The notes under the pieces: model-generated
Database searches by the model: none
Told to the model about the DNA's origin: nothing
Seen by the model: the letters and a program-made list of their open reading frames with translations, nothing else
Program-made: the position numbers and the translations under genes
Shown: piece after piece, positions 28,165 to 36,380 of the stretch
Numbering within the stretch: position 1 is the first letter of the stretch
Layout: every line of letters starts with the position of its first letter
NCBI RefSeq assembly: GCF_002699205.1
Contig: NZ_PABT01000027.1
Span: 124,001 to 188,000 of the forward strand
Direction of reading: 5' to 3'
Length of the DNA: 64,000 nt
Source of the DNA: Allomuricauda sp.
GTDB lineage: Bacteria > Bacteroidota > Bacteroidia > Flavobacteriales > Flavobacteriaceae

Positions 28165-28959
28165 TTAACGTACTTGGCTTTTCAACACCATTTTATGTAA
28201 AAGTTTGGGAAAGAATCTCTTTAGATAGACTCCCTTTACTTCTTTCCCGCCCACATACACTTCAAACGTACCGTTCTCCATGGCAGCAATCATTTTTTTG
28301 GCAGCCAATTCAGGGGTAATCCCGTTTTGTGTGGCAACATCATCTTCTTTTTGTGGCGAACCATCCGCCGTCAAAGCATTTTTTGCCACATTGGTCTGTA
28401 CAAACCCAGGGCACACCAGGGTAACTTTCACACCATCTTTTTCATGTTCCATACGCATTACATCAAAAAATCCGTGCAATGCATGTTTAGCTCCGCAATA
28501 GCCCGATCTGTATGGAGAACCAAACTTTCCCATTAGACTGGTGACCGTTACATAATGCCCTGTTTTATTGGCGATAAAATGGGGTAGGATCGCCTTGGAA
28601 AGTGCCACGGTACCCAAATAATTTATTTGCACCAACTGCTCGTACACCTCCAGTTTGGTATCTATGATCAAGGAACGTTGGCTAATCCCGGCGTTGTTGA
28701 CCAATATATCCACCTTGCCGAACATGGAAACGGCCTTTTTTGCAATTCCCTCCATTTGGTGATGGTTCTTGAGGTCCAAAGGAAGAATGGAAATAGTTTT
28801 GGAACCTCCGCACAATTCTTTTACTTTGACGAGTTCCTCCTCCTTTCGGGAAGAAATGATAAGGTTGCACGGGTACGAACTGAGTTCCATGGCAAGAGCC
28901 TTGCCTATTCCGGAAGAAGCTCCGGTAACCCAGATGGTTTTTCCATTGATACTTGACAT
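28165..28959 (-). CDS. Short-chain dehydrogenase/reductase
   Basis: 264 residues, a classical SDR. The cofactor motif TGASSGIGKALA, the NNAG motif, catalytic Ser in VTSLMGKFG, and Tyr-x-x-x-Lys in YCGAK are all present. The basic residues SSRKEE after the second strand suggest NADP preference. The C-terminus has a short hydrophobic/basic tail (FFPKLLHKMVLKS) as in membrane-associated DHRS7-like members. It is convergent with the kinase gene (4 bases) and divergent from menC. The substrate is unknown. Confidence 0.88.
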   Translation of the reverse strand: MSSINGKTIWVTGASSGIGKALAMELSSYPCNLIISSRKEEELVKVKELCGGSKTISILPLDLKNHHQMEGIAKKAVSMFGKVDILVNNAGISQRSLIIDTKLEVYEQLVQINYLGTVALSKAILPHFIANKTGHYVTVTSLMGKFGSPYRSGYCGAKHALHGFFDVMRMEHEKDGVKVTLVCPGFVQTNVAKNALTADGSPQKEDDVATQNGITPELAAKKMIAAMENGTFEVYVGGKEVKGVYLKRFFPKLLHKMVLKSQVR

Positions 28960-28987
28960 AAGTACTGTTTTAGATGTAAAATATACT

Positions 28988-28995
28988 TAAATTTG
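28988..28995 (+). promoter_or_regulatory. Candidate -7 box TAAATTTG for menC
   Basis: An exact TAnnTTTG match 9 bases before ATG 29005, giving at most a few bases of leader. Confidence 0.45.
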
Positions 28996-29004
28996 AGCTA
29001 CTGC

Positions 29005-30057
29005 ATGAAAGCTAGCTATAAAAAGTACACCCTCGATTTTAAAGTGCCCAGTGGTACCTCCCGCGGGGTAATGACCCAAAAAGAGACTTGGTTCCTTATA
29101 CTAAGGGATGGCAACAACTTTGGAATAGGGGAATGCGGGATATTAAGGGGGTTGAGTGTGGACGACCGGCCCGATTATGAGGCACAGCTTGCCTGGGCCT
29201 GTGACAATGTTCATTTGGGAAAGGATGGTTTAATGAATCATTTAAAGGCGTATCCATCCATTCAGTTTGGAGTGGAGCAGGCCTTTTTGTCTGTAAACGC
29301 CAAAAACCCGTTTGAACTTTTTCCCTCGGATTTCACCCGGAAAGAAGCACCCATACCAATAAACGGATTGATTTGGATGGGAGATGTGGCCTTTATGCTC
29401 AAGCAGTTGGAACAAAAGTTGAAAGATGGTTTTCCGTGCATCAAAATGAAAATTGGGGCCATCGACTTTGAAAAAGAACTATCCATATTAAAATCGATAC
29501 GGGAAAACTTTTCACCGGGGGAAATTGAACTACGGGTAGATGCCAATGGAGCATTTTCACCTAATGAGGCCATGGAAAAGTTGGAGATGCTATCCAATTT
29601 CCATATACATTCCATTGAACAGCCCATAAAGGCCGGCCAATGGGAGGAAATGGCCAAACTCTGCGAAAAAACACCATTACCGATTGCCCTGGACGAAGAA
29701 TTGATCGGGGTTTTTAATGTAACGGAAAAAGAGAAATTGCTACAAACAATCCAACCTCAATATATAATATTGAAGCCAAGTTTGGTGGGAGGAATACAAG
29801 GTAGCGGGGAATGGATGGATTTAGCGGAAAAACAACATATAGGATGGTGGATCACCAGCGCACTGGAAAGCAATATTGGATTGAATGCCATTGCCCAGTA
29901 CACCTATTCCTTGAACACCAAAATGCCTCAAGGCTTAGGTACCGGTAGCCTTTATACCAATAATATTGAAAGTCCTTTGGAAGTCTCTGGAGGCCAACTT
30001 TTTTACAGACAGTCAAAAAAATGGAATATGGAGTTAATCGGCAAAATATGTACATAG
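29005..30057 (+). CDS. menC: o-Succinylbenzoate synthase
   Basis: 350 residues from ATG 29005; the in-frame TTG at 28993 would overlap the promoter-like box. It belongs to the enolase superfamily: the acid/base Lys pair in CIKMKIG, metal ligands D in VDANGAF, E in SIEQPI and D in ALDEELI, and the second Lys in ILKPSLVGG. It dehydrates SHCHC to o-succinylbenzoate in menaquinone synthesis. It overlaps the CPBP protease start and leads into menE. Confidence 0.92.
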   Translation: MKASYKKYTLDFKVPSGTSRGVMTQKETWFLILRDGNNFGIGECGILRGLSVDDRPDYEAQLAWACDNVHLGKDGLMNHLKAYPSIQFGVEQAFLSVNAKNPFELFPSDFTRKEAPIPINGLIWMGDVAFMLKQLEQKLKDGFPCIKMKIGAIDFEKELSILKSIRENFSPGEIELRVDANGAFSPNEAMEKLEMLSNFHIHSIEQPIKAGQWEEMAKLCEKTPLPIALDEELIGVFNVTEKEKLLQTIQPQYIILKPSLVGGIQGSGEWMDLAEKQHIGWWITSALESNIGLNAIAQYTYSLNTKMPQGLGTGSLYTNNIESPLEVSGGQLFYRQSKKWNMELIGKICT

Positions 30058-30986
30058 AACAAGGATATAAGGGAAGCGAAGGACTTTGGAAGTATTTGGT
30101 ACTCCCCATAGGTTTCATTGCGTTTATGGTTTTGAATTATATAACAACGATAAATTCTCCGATCAGTGTAGAAGATGCCATGCAACAAATCATTGACCAA
30201 TTTGGGACCAATCTTGTGTTGATCATTCTATTGGCACCTTTGGTTGTCGGCTTTTTTGTTGTTTTGGGGTGGACATTGTTGGTCCATCAACAATCCATTA
30301 CCTCTTTGACCACCTCTCGGAAAAAAATAGATTGGAAACGCATCCTATATTCATTTGGATTATGGGGCGGGATAACCATTTTGCTTACGGGAATCGATAT
30401 CTATTTCTCACCAGAAAACTATGAACTCAATTTTAATCTTGTAAAATTCATTCCGCTTGCCATTATTGCCATATTGTTGATTCCGTTGCAGACCAGTTTT
30501 GAGGAATATTTGTTCCGCGGCCATATGATGCAGGGGATAGGGCTTATGGCCAAAAACAGATGGGTTCCATTGGTAGTCACCTCCACCTTGTTCGGATTGA
30601 TGCATGCAGCAAATCCCGAGGTTGAAAAACTGGGAATGGGCATAATGATCTATTACATAGGAACAGGGTTCTTTTTGGGTATTTTGACCCTGATGGATGA
30701 AGGTCTCGAATTGGCCCTAGGTTTCCATGCCGCCAATAATTTGATAACCGCCTTGATGGTCACCTCGGATTGGACGGCCTTCCAGACCGATTCCATTTTT
30801 AAAGACGTTTCCGAACCCGTATTGGGGTGGGATGTGTTAATTCCCGTATTAGTGGTTTACCCTATACTGTTATTTGTTTTCTCAAAAAAGTACGGTTGGA
30901 AAAACTGGAAAGACCGACTTTTTGGGCGAGTGTTGACCAAAGAAGAATTTGTAGCATTGACCGATGGAGCATCCGACCTGGCATAA
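30048..30986 (+). CDS. CPBP family intramembrane metalloprotease
   Basis: 312 residues from ATG 30048 (MYIEQGYKG, the usual N-terminus of the group); an earlier ATG at 30021 is possible. It has about seven membrane helices. The active-site motifs of the CPBP/Abi family are intact: EEYLFRG (EExxxR), FGLMHAAN (FxxxH) and HAANN (HxxxN). Relatives include prenyl-protein CAAX proteases and bacteriocin self-immunity proteins. It sits between menC and menE with overlaps at both ends (10 and 23 bases), so it is translated with them; whether it acts on quinone biosynthesis is unknown. Confidence 0.88.
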   Translation: MYIEQGYKGSEGLWKYLVLPIGFIAFMVLNYITTINSPISVEDAMQQIIDQFGTNLVLIILLAPLVVGFFVVLGWTLLVHQQSITSLTTSRKKIDWKRILYSFGLWGGITILLTGIDIYFSPENYELNFNLVKFIPLAIIAILLIPLQTSFEEYLFRGHMMQGIGLMAKNRWVPLVVTSTLFGLMHAANPEVEKLGMGIMIYYIGTGFFLGILTLMDEGLELALGFHAANNLITALMVTSDWTAFQTDSIFKDVSEPVLGWDVLIPVLVVYPILLFVFSKKYGWKNWKDRLFGRVLTKEEFVALTDGASDLA

Positions 30987-32040
30987 TGTTCATCCAGATT
31001 TTAGTTTGAACGGAATTCCGTCCGCCTTTGAAAATCTTTTTGAAATAGGGTATAGTTTGATTAAGGAAGGGGAGCCATTCGAAAAACCGATCGGCGATTT
31101 TCTGGTGGATTGGGCGTCAAAGAAACCAACACTGGAGGTTGCGACCTCTGGGTCCACAGGGAAACCAAAGACCATAGTGCTCCAAAAGGAACACATGGTC
31201 AACTCTGCCTTGGCAACGGGGGAATTCTTCCAACTGAAACCTAATCAAAAGGCACTTTTATGTCTGCCGTGCACCGGAATTGCCGGTAAAATGATGTTGG
31301 TGCGCGCCATGGTCCTTGGCCTGCAATTGGATTATGTGGAACCTTCATCATCCCCATTGCCTGAAAACAACAAAGTTTATGACTTCGTGGCCATGGTGCC
31401 CTTACAGGTCCAAAATTCCTTAAGTCAATTATCTACAAGGGTAAAAACTTTGATTGTGGGAGGGGCACCGGTCGAAGCGGGCTTGCGAAGCAAACTGAAA
31501 ACACTTTCGACCCAAACCTTTGAAACCTATGGGATGACGGAGACCATTACCCATGTTGCCCTAAAGCGCATAGATAGGGAATCAAGCGGATACTTTGAGG
31601 CTCTTCCCAATGTTTCCATTGCACAGGATGAAAGAGGCTGCTTGGTGATTGACGCTCCCAAAATTTCAAATGAACGCATTGTGACCAATGATATGGTTGA
31701 ATTGGCAGGAAACACCCAATTTGAATGGATGGGACGTTATGATTCCATCATCAATTCCGGTGGTATCAAATTGGTTCCCGAAAGCATAGAAGAAAAGCTA
31801 TCAAACTTGATAAAATCCCGCTTTTTTGTTGCAGGCATGCCAGATGAAACTTTGGGCCAAAAATTGGTGCTTGTGGTGGAGGGGAATGCCACCGAAGTAC
31901 AAAAACTCCTTCAATCCATCAAGAATATAAAAACGCTTTCAAAGTATGAGGTTCCCAAGGAGGTTTACTTTGTAAATTCTTTCGTGGAAACTGTAACCAA
32001 AAAAATCGATAGGCGAAAAACAATTCAACAGATCAATTAA
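30964..32040 (+). CDS. menE: O-succinylbenzoate--CoA ligase, short form
   Basis: 358 residues, an ANL-family adenylating enzyme. The P-loop TSGSTGKPKTI, the YGMTET core motif, the Asp in GRYDSIINSGG and the C-terminal Lys in TKKIDRRKTI are present. It is shorter than the roughly 450-490 residues of MenE in proteobacteria and Bacillus, mostly by a reduced N-terminal domain, which is typical in Bacteroidetes. It activates o-succinylbenzoate to its CoA ester. It overlaps the protease gene by 23 bases. Confidence 0.88.
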   Translation: MEHPTWHNVHPDFSLNGIPSAFENLFEIGYSLIKEGEPFEKPIGDFLVDWASKKPTLEVATSGSTGKPKTIVLQKEHMVNSALATGEFFQLKPNQKALLCLPCTGIAGKMMLVRAMVLGLQLDYVEPSSSPLPENNKVYDFVAMVPLQVQNSLSQLSTRVKTLIVGGAPVEAGLRSKLKTLSTQTFETYGMTETITHVALKRIDRESSGYFEALPNVSIAQDERGCLVIDAPKISNERIVTNDMVELAGNTQFEWMGRYDSIINSGGIKLVPESIEEKLSNLIKSRFFVAGMPDETLGQKLVLVVEGNATEVQKLLQSIKNIKTLSKYEVPKEVYFVNSFVETVTKKIDRRKTIQQIN

Positions 32041-32070
32041 TTTTATAAGCATCACACTAAAAACTCAACC

Positions 32071-33417
32071 ATGCGAAAAACCATCAAACTAGCATTGCTT
32101 TTATTGCCTCTTATTGCCCTTTCCCAGCAAATTCTCCCCGAAGAGGAACGGGCCAGGGTAGTGGATGAAATACTTGAAGAACGTTTTAACACCTTACTTC
32201 CAAAATTGATGGATGATGCCGGGTTGGATATGTGGGTCGTAATCTCCAGAGAATATAATGAAGACCCCGTATTGCGAACCATGCTTCCGGCAACCTGGTT
32301 GAATGCACGTAGAAGAACCATTTTACTTTTTTACAGAAACCAAGAAAAAAATACCATAGAAAAACTGGCAGTAGCTCGTTACAACGTAGGTAAGAGTATC
32401 AAATCGGCTTGGGACAAGGAAAAAGAACCGGACCAATGGAAAAGATTGATGCAGTTGATTACGGAACGGAACCCCAATAAAATTGGGCTGAATTTTTCCA
32501 AGGATCATAATATCGCCGATGGTCTTGACAAAACGGATTATGATGAGTTTATGGCCAATCTGCCCAAGAAATATCACTCCAAGGTGGTATCGGCAGAACA
32601 ACTTGCGGTGCGCTGGATAGAGACCCGTACCCCTCGGGAGATGACCATTTTCAATCAATTGGTGGACATTACCCATGATATTATCGCTGAGGCTTTCTCT
32701 GAAAAAGTGATTACTCCAGGGGTTACCACTACAACTGAAGTGGAGTGGTGGATGCGTCAAAAAGTAACCGATTTAGGCTTGGAAACGTGGTTTCATCCAA
32801 CGGTAGATGTACAGCGTACGAGTGAAGAGTTGGTGAGTCACTTATATTCTTTTTCAGGAAGACCTGATGATGAAGTGATCCAACGTGGAGATTTGTTGCA
32901 TTGCGATTTTGGAATCACATATTTGCGCTTAAATACCGACTGCCAAGAACTGGCCTATGTGCTCAAACCCGAAGAGACCGAGGCCCCTTCTTTTTTGGTA
33001 AATGCTTTATATGACGGCAATCGTGTACAAGACTTTCTCACCCAAAACATGATACTGGGCAGGGTAGGCAACGAGATTTTGGCCAAGGCATTGCAAGAGG
33101 CGAAAGATGCCGGGCTACAACCAGCTATTTACACCCATCCACTGGGGAGCTACGGTCACTCCGCAGGAACCACTATTGGCATGTGGGATGCCCAGGGCGG
33201 TGTTATGAAAGATGATGGCGAGAATTATCCGCTAAATCCCAATACGGTCTACGCCATTGAGTTGAATACCACCGTAAACATTCCGGAGTGGAAAAGGGAC
33301 ATCCGGATTATGTTGGAAGAAGCAGGTTTTGTCGGAGAAGATGGATTTAGGTATGTAAATGGCAGACAAACCGAACTGATGCTTATTCCAAGGCCAAAAG
33401 CTCATTTGGGCAATTAA
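32071..33417 (+). CDS. Secreted M24 family peptidase (Xaa-Pro type)
   Basis: 448 residues with a signal peptide (LALLLLPLIALSQQ). An N-terminal creatinase-like domain (about 25-185) precedes a pita-bread M24 domain. Metal ligands are visible: D in LLHCDFG, D in LNTDCQ, H in GHSAGTTIG, E in YAIELNT, and a final E near IMLEEAGF. Members cleave Xaa-Pro peptides. It lies 30 bases after menE on the same strand and may be co-transcribed, but the function is unrelated to quinone synthesis. Confidence 0.85.
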   Translation: MRKTIKLALLLLPLIALSQQILPEEERARVVDEILEERFNTLLPKLMDDAGLDMWVVISREYNEDPVLRTMLPATWLNARRRTILLFYRNQEKNTIEKLAVARYNVGKSIKSAWDKEKEPDQWKRLMQLITERNPNKIGLNFSKDHNIADGLDKTDYDEFMANLPKKYHSKVVSAEQLAVRWIETRTPREMTIFNQLVDITHDIIAEAFSEKVITPGVTTTTEVEWWMRQKVTDLGLETWFHPTVDVQRTSEELVSHLYSFSGRPDDEVIQRGDLLHCDFGITYLRLNTDCQELAYVLKPEETEAPSFLVNALYDGNRVQDFLTQNMILGRVGNEILAKALQEAKDAGLQPAIYTHPLGSYGHSAGTTIGMWDAQGGVMKDDGENYPLNPNTVYAIELNTTVNIPEWKRDIRIMLEEAGFVGEDGFRYVNGRQTELMLIPRPKAHLGN

Positions 33418-33421
33418 TTCA

Positions 33422-35050
33422 TTACACCTGCAAAACCCCCATGTTAAACTTTTTCTCAATAGGAGCATGGTTGGCAGCTTCAATCCCCATGGAAATCCAT
33501 TTGCGGGTATCTTTGGGGTCGATAATTGCATCTGTCCACAATCGGGCAGCGGCATAGTAGGGAGAAATTTGGTCATCGTAGCGCTGCTTTATTTTATCAA
33601 AAAGCTCTTTTTCCTTTTCAGCGTCAACAGGTTTGCCACTTTTCTTCAAACTGGCCTTTTCAATTTGCATAAGCACTTTGGCAGCAGAATTTCCACTCAT
33701 TACCGCAAGTTCTGCACTTGGCCAAGCTACAATCAATCTAGGGTCGTATGCTTTGCCGCACATGGCATAGTTTCCGGCACCGTAACTATTTCCGATTACA
33801 ATCGTAAATTTTGGCACTACGGAGTTACTCACTGCGTTCACCATTTTGGCACCATCTTTTATAATGCCACCATGTTCACTTTTACTGCCCACCATAAATC
33901 CGGTAACGTCCTGTAAAAACACAAGAGGAATTTTCTTTTGGTTGCAATTGGCAATAAATCGGGTGGCCTTATCGGCAGAATCGGAATAAATAACGCCACC
34001 GAACTGCATTTCCCCTTTTTTGGTCTTCACTACTTTACGTTGATTGGCCACAATGCCCACGGCCCAACCATCGATTCGGGCATAACCCGTAAGAATGGTT
34101 TTTCCATAACCTTCTTTATATTGTTCAAACTCGGAATCGTCCACCAACCTTTTTATAATTTCCAACATATCATATTGGTCACTACGGGAAGATGGCAATA
34201 TGCCATAAATATCATCAGGGTTTTCTGTCGGTCCTTTTGCTTCGACCCGGTTGAAACCAGCTTTGTCAAAATCACCGATTTTGCCCACGATGTTCTTTAT
34301 TTTGTCAAGTGCATCTTTGTCATCTTTCGCTTTATAATCTGTAACCCCACTAATTTCGGAGTGTGTCGTTGCCCCGCCCAAGGTTTCGTTATCGATACTT
34401 TCGCCAATCGCGGCCTTCACCAAATAGCTCCCCGCCAAAAATATGCTTCCCGTTTTGTCCACGATCAAGGCTTCGTCGCTCATAATGGGCAAGTAGGCCC
34501 CGCCAGCAACACAGCTTCCCATCACTGCGGCAATTTGGGTGATTCCCATACTGCTCATTACGGCATTGTTCCTAAAAATTCGGCCAAAGTGTTCTTTGTC
34601 GGGAAATATTTCATCTTGCATGGGCAAATATACCCCAGCGCTGTCCACCAAATAAATGATGGGCAACCTGTTTTCCATGGAGATTTCTTGGGCACGCAGG
34701 TTTTTCTTTCCGGTAATGGGGAACCACGCGCCTGCTTTCACCGTGGCATCATTGGCAACCACAACACATTGCTTTCCTTGCACGTAGCCGATTTTTACAA
34801 CCACCCCACCAGAAGGACACCCACCGTGTTCCTCGTACATACCCTCACCCGCAAAGGCACCGATTTCAATGGATTTCTTATCATTGTCCAACAAATAATC
34901 AATGCGTTCCCTAGCGGTCATTTTTCCTTTGGCGTGGTGTTTTTCAATGCGGCTTTTACCACCACCGAGCTTAACTTTGGCAAGTCTACGCTTAAGTTCG
35001 GATAATTTTAGTTTATTATGGTCTTCGTTTTTATTGAAGTTTAGGTCCAT
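33422..35050 (-). CDS. Acyl-CoA carboxylase beta subunit (methylcrotonyl/propionyl type)
   Basis: 542 residues, a carboxyltransferase subunit with two crotonase-like halves. The N-terminal half has HGGCPSGGVV, GSCVAGGAYLP and the GGATTHSEISG motif; the C-terminal half has QDVTGFMVGSKSEHGGIIKDGAKM, IGNSYGAGNYAMCGKAYDPR and VMSGNSAAKVL. The GGIIKDGAKM and NYAMCG features are closer to methylcrotonyl-CoA carboxylase than to PccB. It works with a biotin carboxylase subunit, which is not in this window. Convergent with the M24 gene (4 bases apart). Confidence 0.88.
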   Translation of the reverse strand: MDLNFNKNEDHNKLKLSELKRRLAKVKLGGGKSRIEKHHAKGKMTARERIDYLLDNDKKSIEIGAFAGEGMYEEHGGCPSGGVVVKIGYVQGKQCVVVANDATVKAGAWFPITGKKNLRAQEISMENRLPIIYLVDSAGVYLPMQDEIFPDKEHFGRIFRNNAVMSSMGITQIAAVMGSCVAGGAYLPIMSDEALIVDKTGSIFLAGSYLVKAAIGESIDNETLGGATTHSEISGVTDYKAKDDKDALDKIKNIVGKIGDFDKAGFNRVEAKGPTENPDDIYGILPSSRSDQYDMLEIIKRLVDDSEFEQYKEGYGKTILTGYARIDGWAVGIVANQRKVVKTKKGEMQFGGVIYSDSADKATRFIANCNQKKIPLVFLQDVTGFMVGSKSEHGGIIKDGAKMVNAVSNSVVPKFTIVIGNSYGAGNYAMCGKAYDPRLIVAWPSAELAVMSGNSAAKVLMQIEKASLKKSGKPVDAEKEKELFDKIKQRYDDQISPYYAAARLWTDAIIDPKDTRKWISMGIEAANHAPIEKKFNMGVLQV

Positions 35051-35099
35051 TCTTGTTTCAAATACGTTTTGCAGGTTAAAGATAAGGAGTTATAATTAT

Positions 35100-35107
35100 T
35101 ACTTTTG
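35100..35107 (+). promoter_or_regulatory. Candidate -7 box TACTTTTG
   Basis: An exact TAnnTTTG match 6 bases before ATG 35114, giving an almost leaderless transcript. Confidence 0.45.
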
Positions 35108-35113
35108 AAATAT

Positions 35114-36097
35114 ATGGAAACGAAAATAAGATGGGGTATTGTAGGCCCCGGAAAAATAGCTAGAAAATTTGTGTCAGATCTGCTTCTTGTTGAGGATGCC
35201 GACGTATCCGCTGTTGCCTCAAGATCTCTGGAAAGGGCACAAGCGTTTGCCAAGGAATACAATGTGGCACACATTTTTGGAAGCTACGAAGAGCTCTTTC
35301 AATCTGGTACCGTGGATGTGGTCTATATTGCGACACCGCACAACCATCATAAAGAATTGACCGTAAAAGCCCTTGAAAACGGTATAGGCGTATTGTGTGA
35401 GAAACCGATCGGCATAAATAGGGCAGAGGTGGCAGCTCAAGTGAATGCATCAAAACGGAATAACGCATTCTTGATGGAGGCGATGTGGTCCAGATTCAAT
35501 CCAACCATTCAAAAAGTAAAAAAAATGGTGGGGGAAGGCGCCATTGGTGACCTTAAATATATGTATGCGGATTTCGCTTTTTATGCCTTGGATAGAGATG
35601 AGGATTCCAGATTGTTGAACCCTAATTTGGCATCGGGGACCCTTTTGGATATTGGTATCTATCCCATTTTCTTGTCCTATTTGTTGTTGGGGATGCCCGA
35701 AGAAATTTTGGCAACGTCTAAATTCCACAAAAATGGCACCGAAATCCAAACAAGCATGATTTTTGACTACAGTGATGCCCAAGCTGTGCTTTACAGTGGT
35801 TTTACCAGCCGTTCAAGAATGGAAGCGGAAATATCCGGGACCAAAGGGCAATTGTATTTAAATCCAAGATGGCATGAAGCCGATGGGTACACCATGGTCA
35901 AAGAAGGTGAAACCACCGAAGTTAGCTTACCATTGAATGGGATAGGGTATTACTACGAAATCAAGGAAGTTCATAAATGTTTGAAGGCCAATAAAATTGA
36001 AAGTGACCTTTGGTCGCATCAAAATAGCATGGATTTGTCAGCGTTGTTGGATAAGGTCAGGAAAAAATGTGGTGTTAGATTTCCTTTTGAAACATAA
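35114..36097 (+). CDS. Gfo/Idh/MocA family oxidoreductase
   Basis: 327 residues from ATG 35114; a TTG at 35105 lies inside the candidate promoter box. The N-terminal Rossmann fold is IRWGIVGPGKIARKF, followed by VDVVYIATPHNHHKE and the catalytic GVLCEKPIGIN (Glu-Lys-Pro). The C-terminal dimerisation sheet has FLMEAMWSRFNP and LLDIGIYPIFLS. The family oxidises or reduces sugars and polyols with NAD(P), similar to trans-1,2-dihydrobenzene-1,2-diol dehydrogenase. The substrate is open. Confidence 0.9.
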   Translation: METKIRWGIVGPGKIARKFVSDLLLVEDADVSAVASRSLERAQAFAKEYNVAHIFGSYEELFQSGTVDVVYIATPHNHHKELTVKALENGIGVLCEKPIGINRAEVAAQVNASKRNNAFLMEAMWSRFNPTIQKVKKMVGEGAIGDLKYMYADFAFYALDRDEDSRLLNPNLASGTLLDIGIYPIFLSYLLLGMPEEILATSKFHKNGTEIQTSMIFDYSDAQAVLYSGFTSRSRMEAEISGTKGQLYLNPRWHEADGYTMVKEGETTEVSLPLNGIGYYYEIKEVHKCLKANKIESDLWSHQNSMDLSALLDKVRKKCGVRFPFET

Positions 36098-36163
36098 TCC
36101 TTAATAATAACTTTACATTATCTCTAATTTTACGATATTTGAATTCTTCAGAAAATTTATACA

Positions 36164-36346
36164 ATGGGAATGAATAAAAACACGGTGCTGGCCTATGCCA
36201 CATGGATTATGATTTTGGTAGGTTTGGGAATGATTGCACTTGGAGCGTTTAAATATGATGAAGTAGCAGGATGGGGCTTTGCTGCTGTTGGAATTGGATT
36301 TTTTGCCGTAGCCTGGGTGTTCAATGCCTTAAAGGGTAGAGTGTAG
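36164..36346 (+). CDS. CAL67264 family small membrane protein
   Basis: 60 residues with two hydrophobic segments (about 10-28 and 35-56) around a short loop with KYDE. It begins with the Asn-Lys-Asn-Thr-Val motif and ends with ALKGRV, as in the family named after the Gramella protein. Function unknown. An internal ATG at 36170 is an alternative start. It sits 34 bases before ettA and may share its transcript. Confidence 0.7.
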   Translation: MGMNKNTVLAYATWIMILVGLGMIALGAFKYDEVAGWGFAAVGIGFFAVAWVFNALKGRV

Positions 36347-36380
36347 CCTCCTATTTCTAAAACAAAATAATTTATAGTAG

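Noticed and set aside
33938-35005. A 355-residue open frame on + opposite the acyl-CoA carboxylase gene
   Set aside because: It is antisense to a well-conserved enzyme, has no recognisable domain and has the composition of a reverse-frame shadow.
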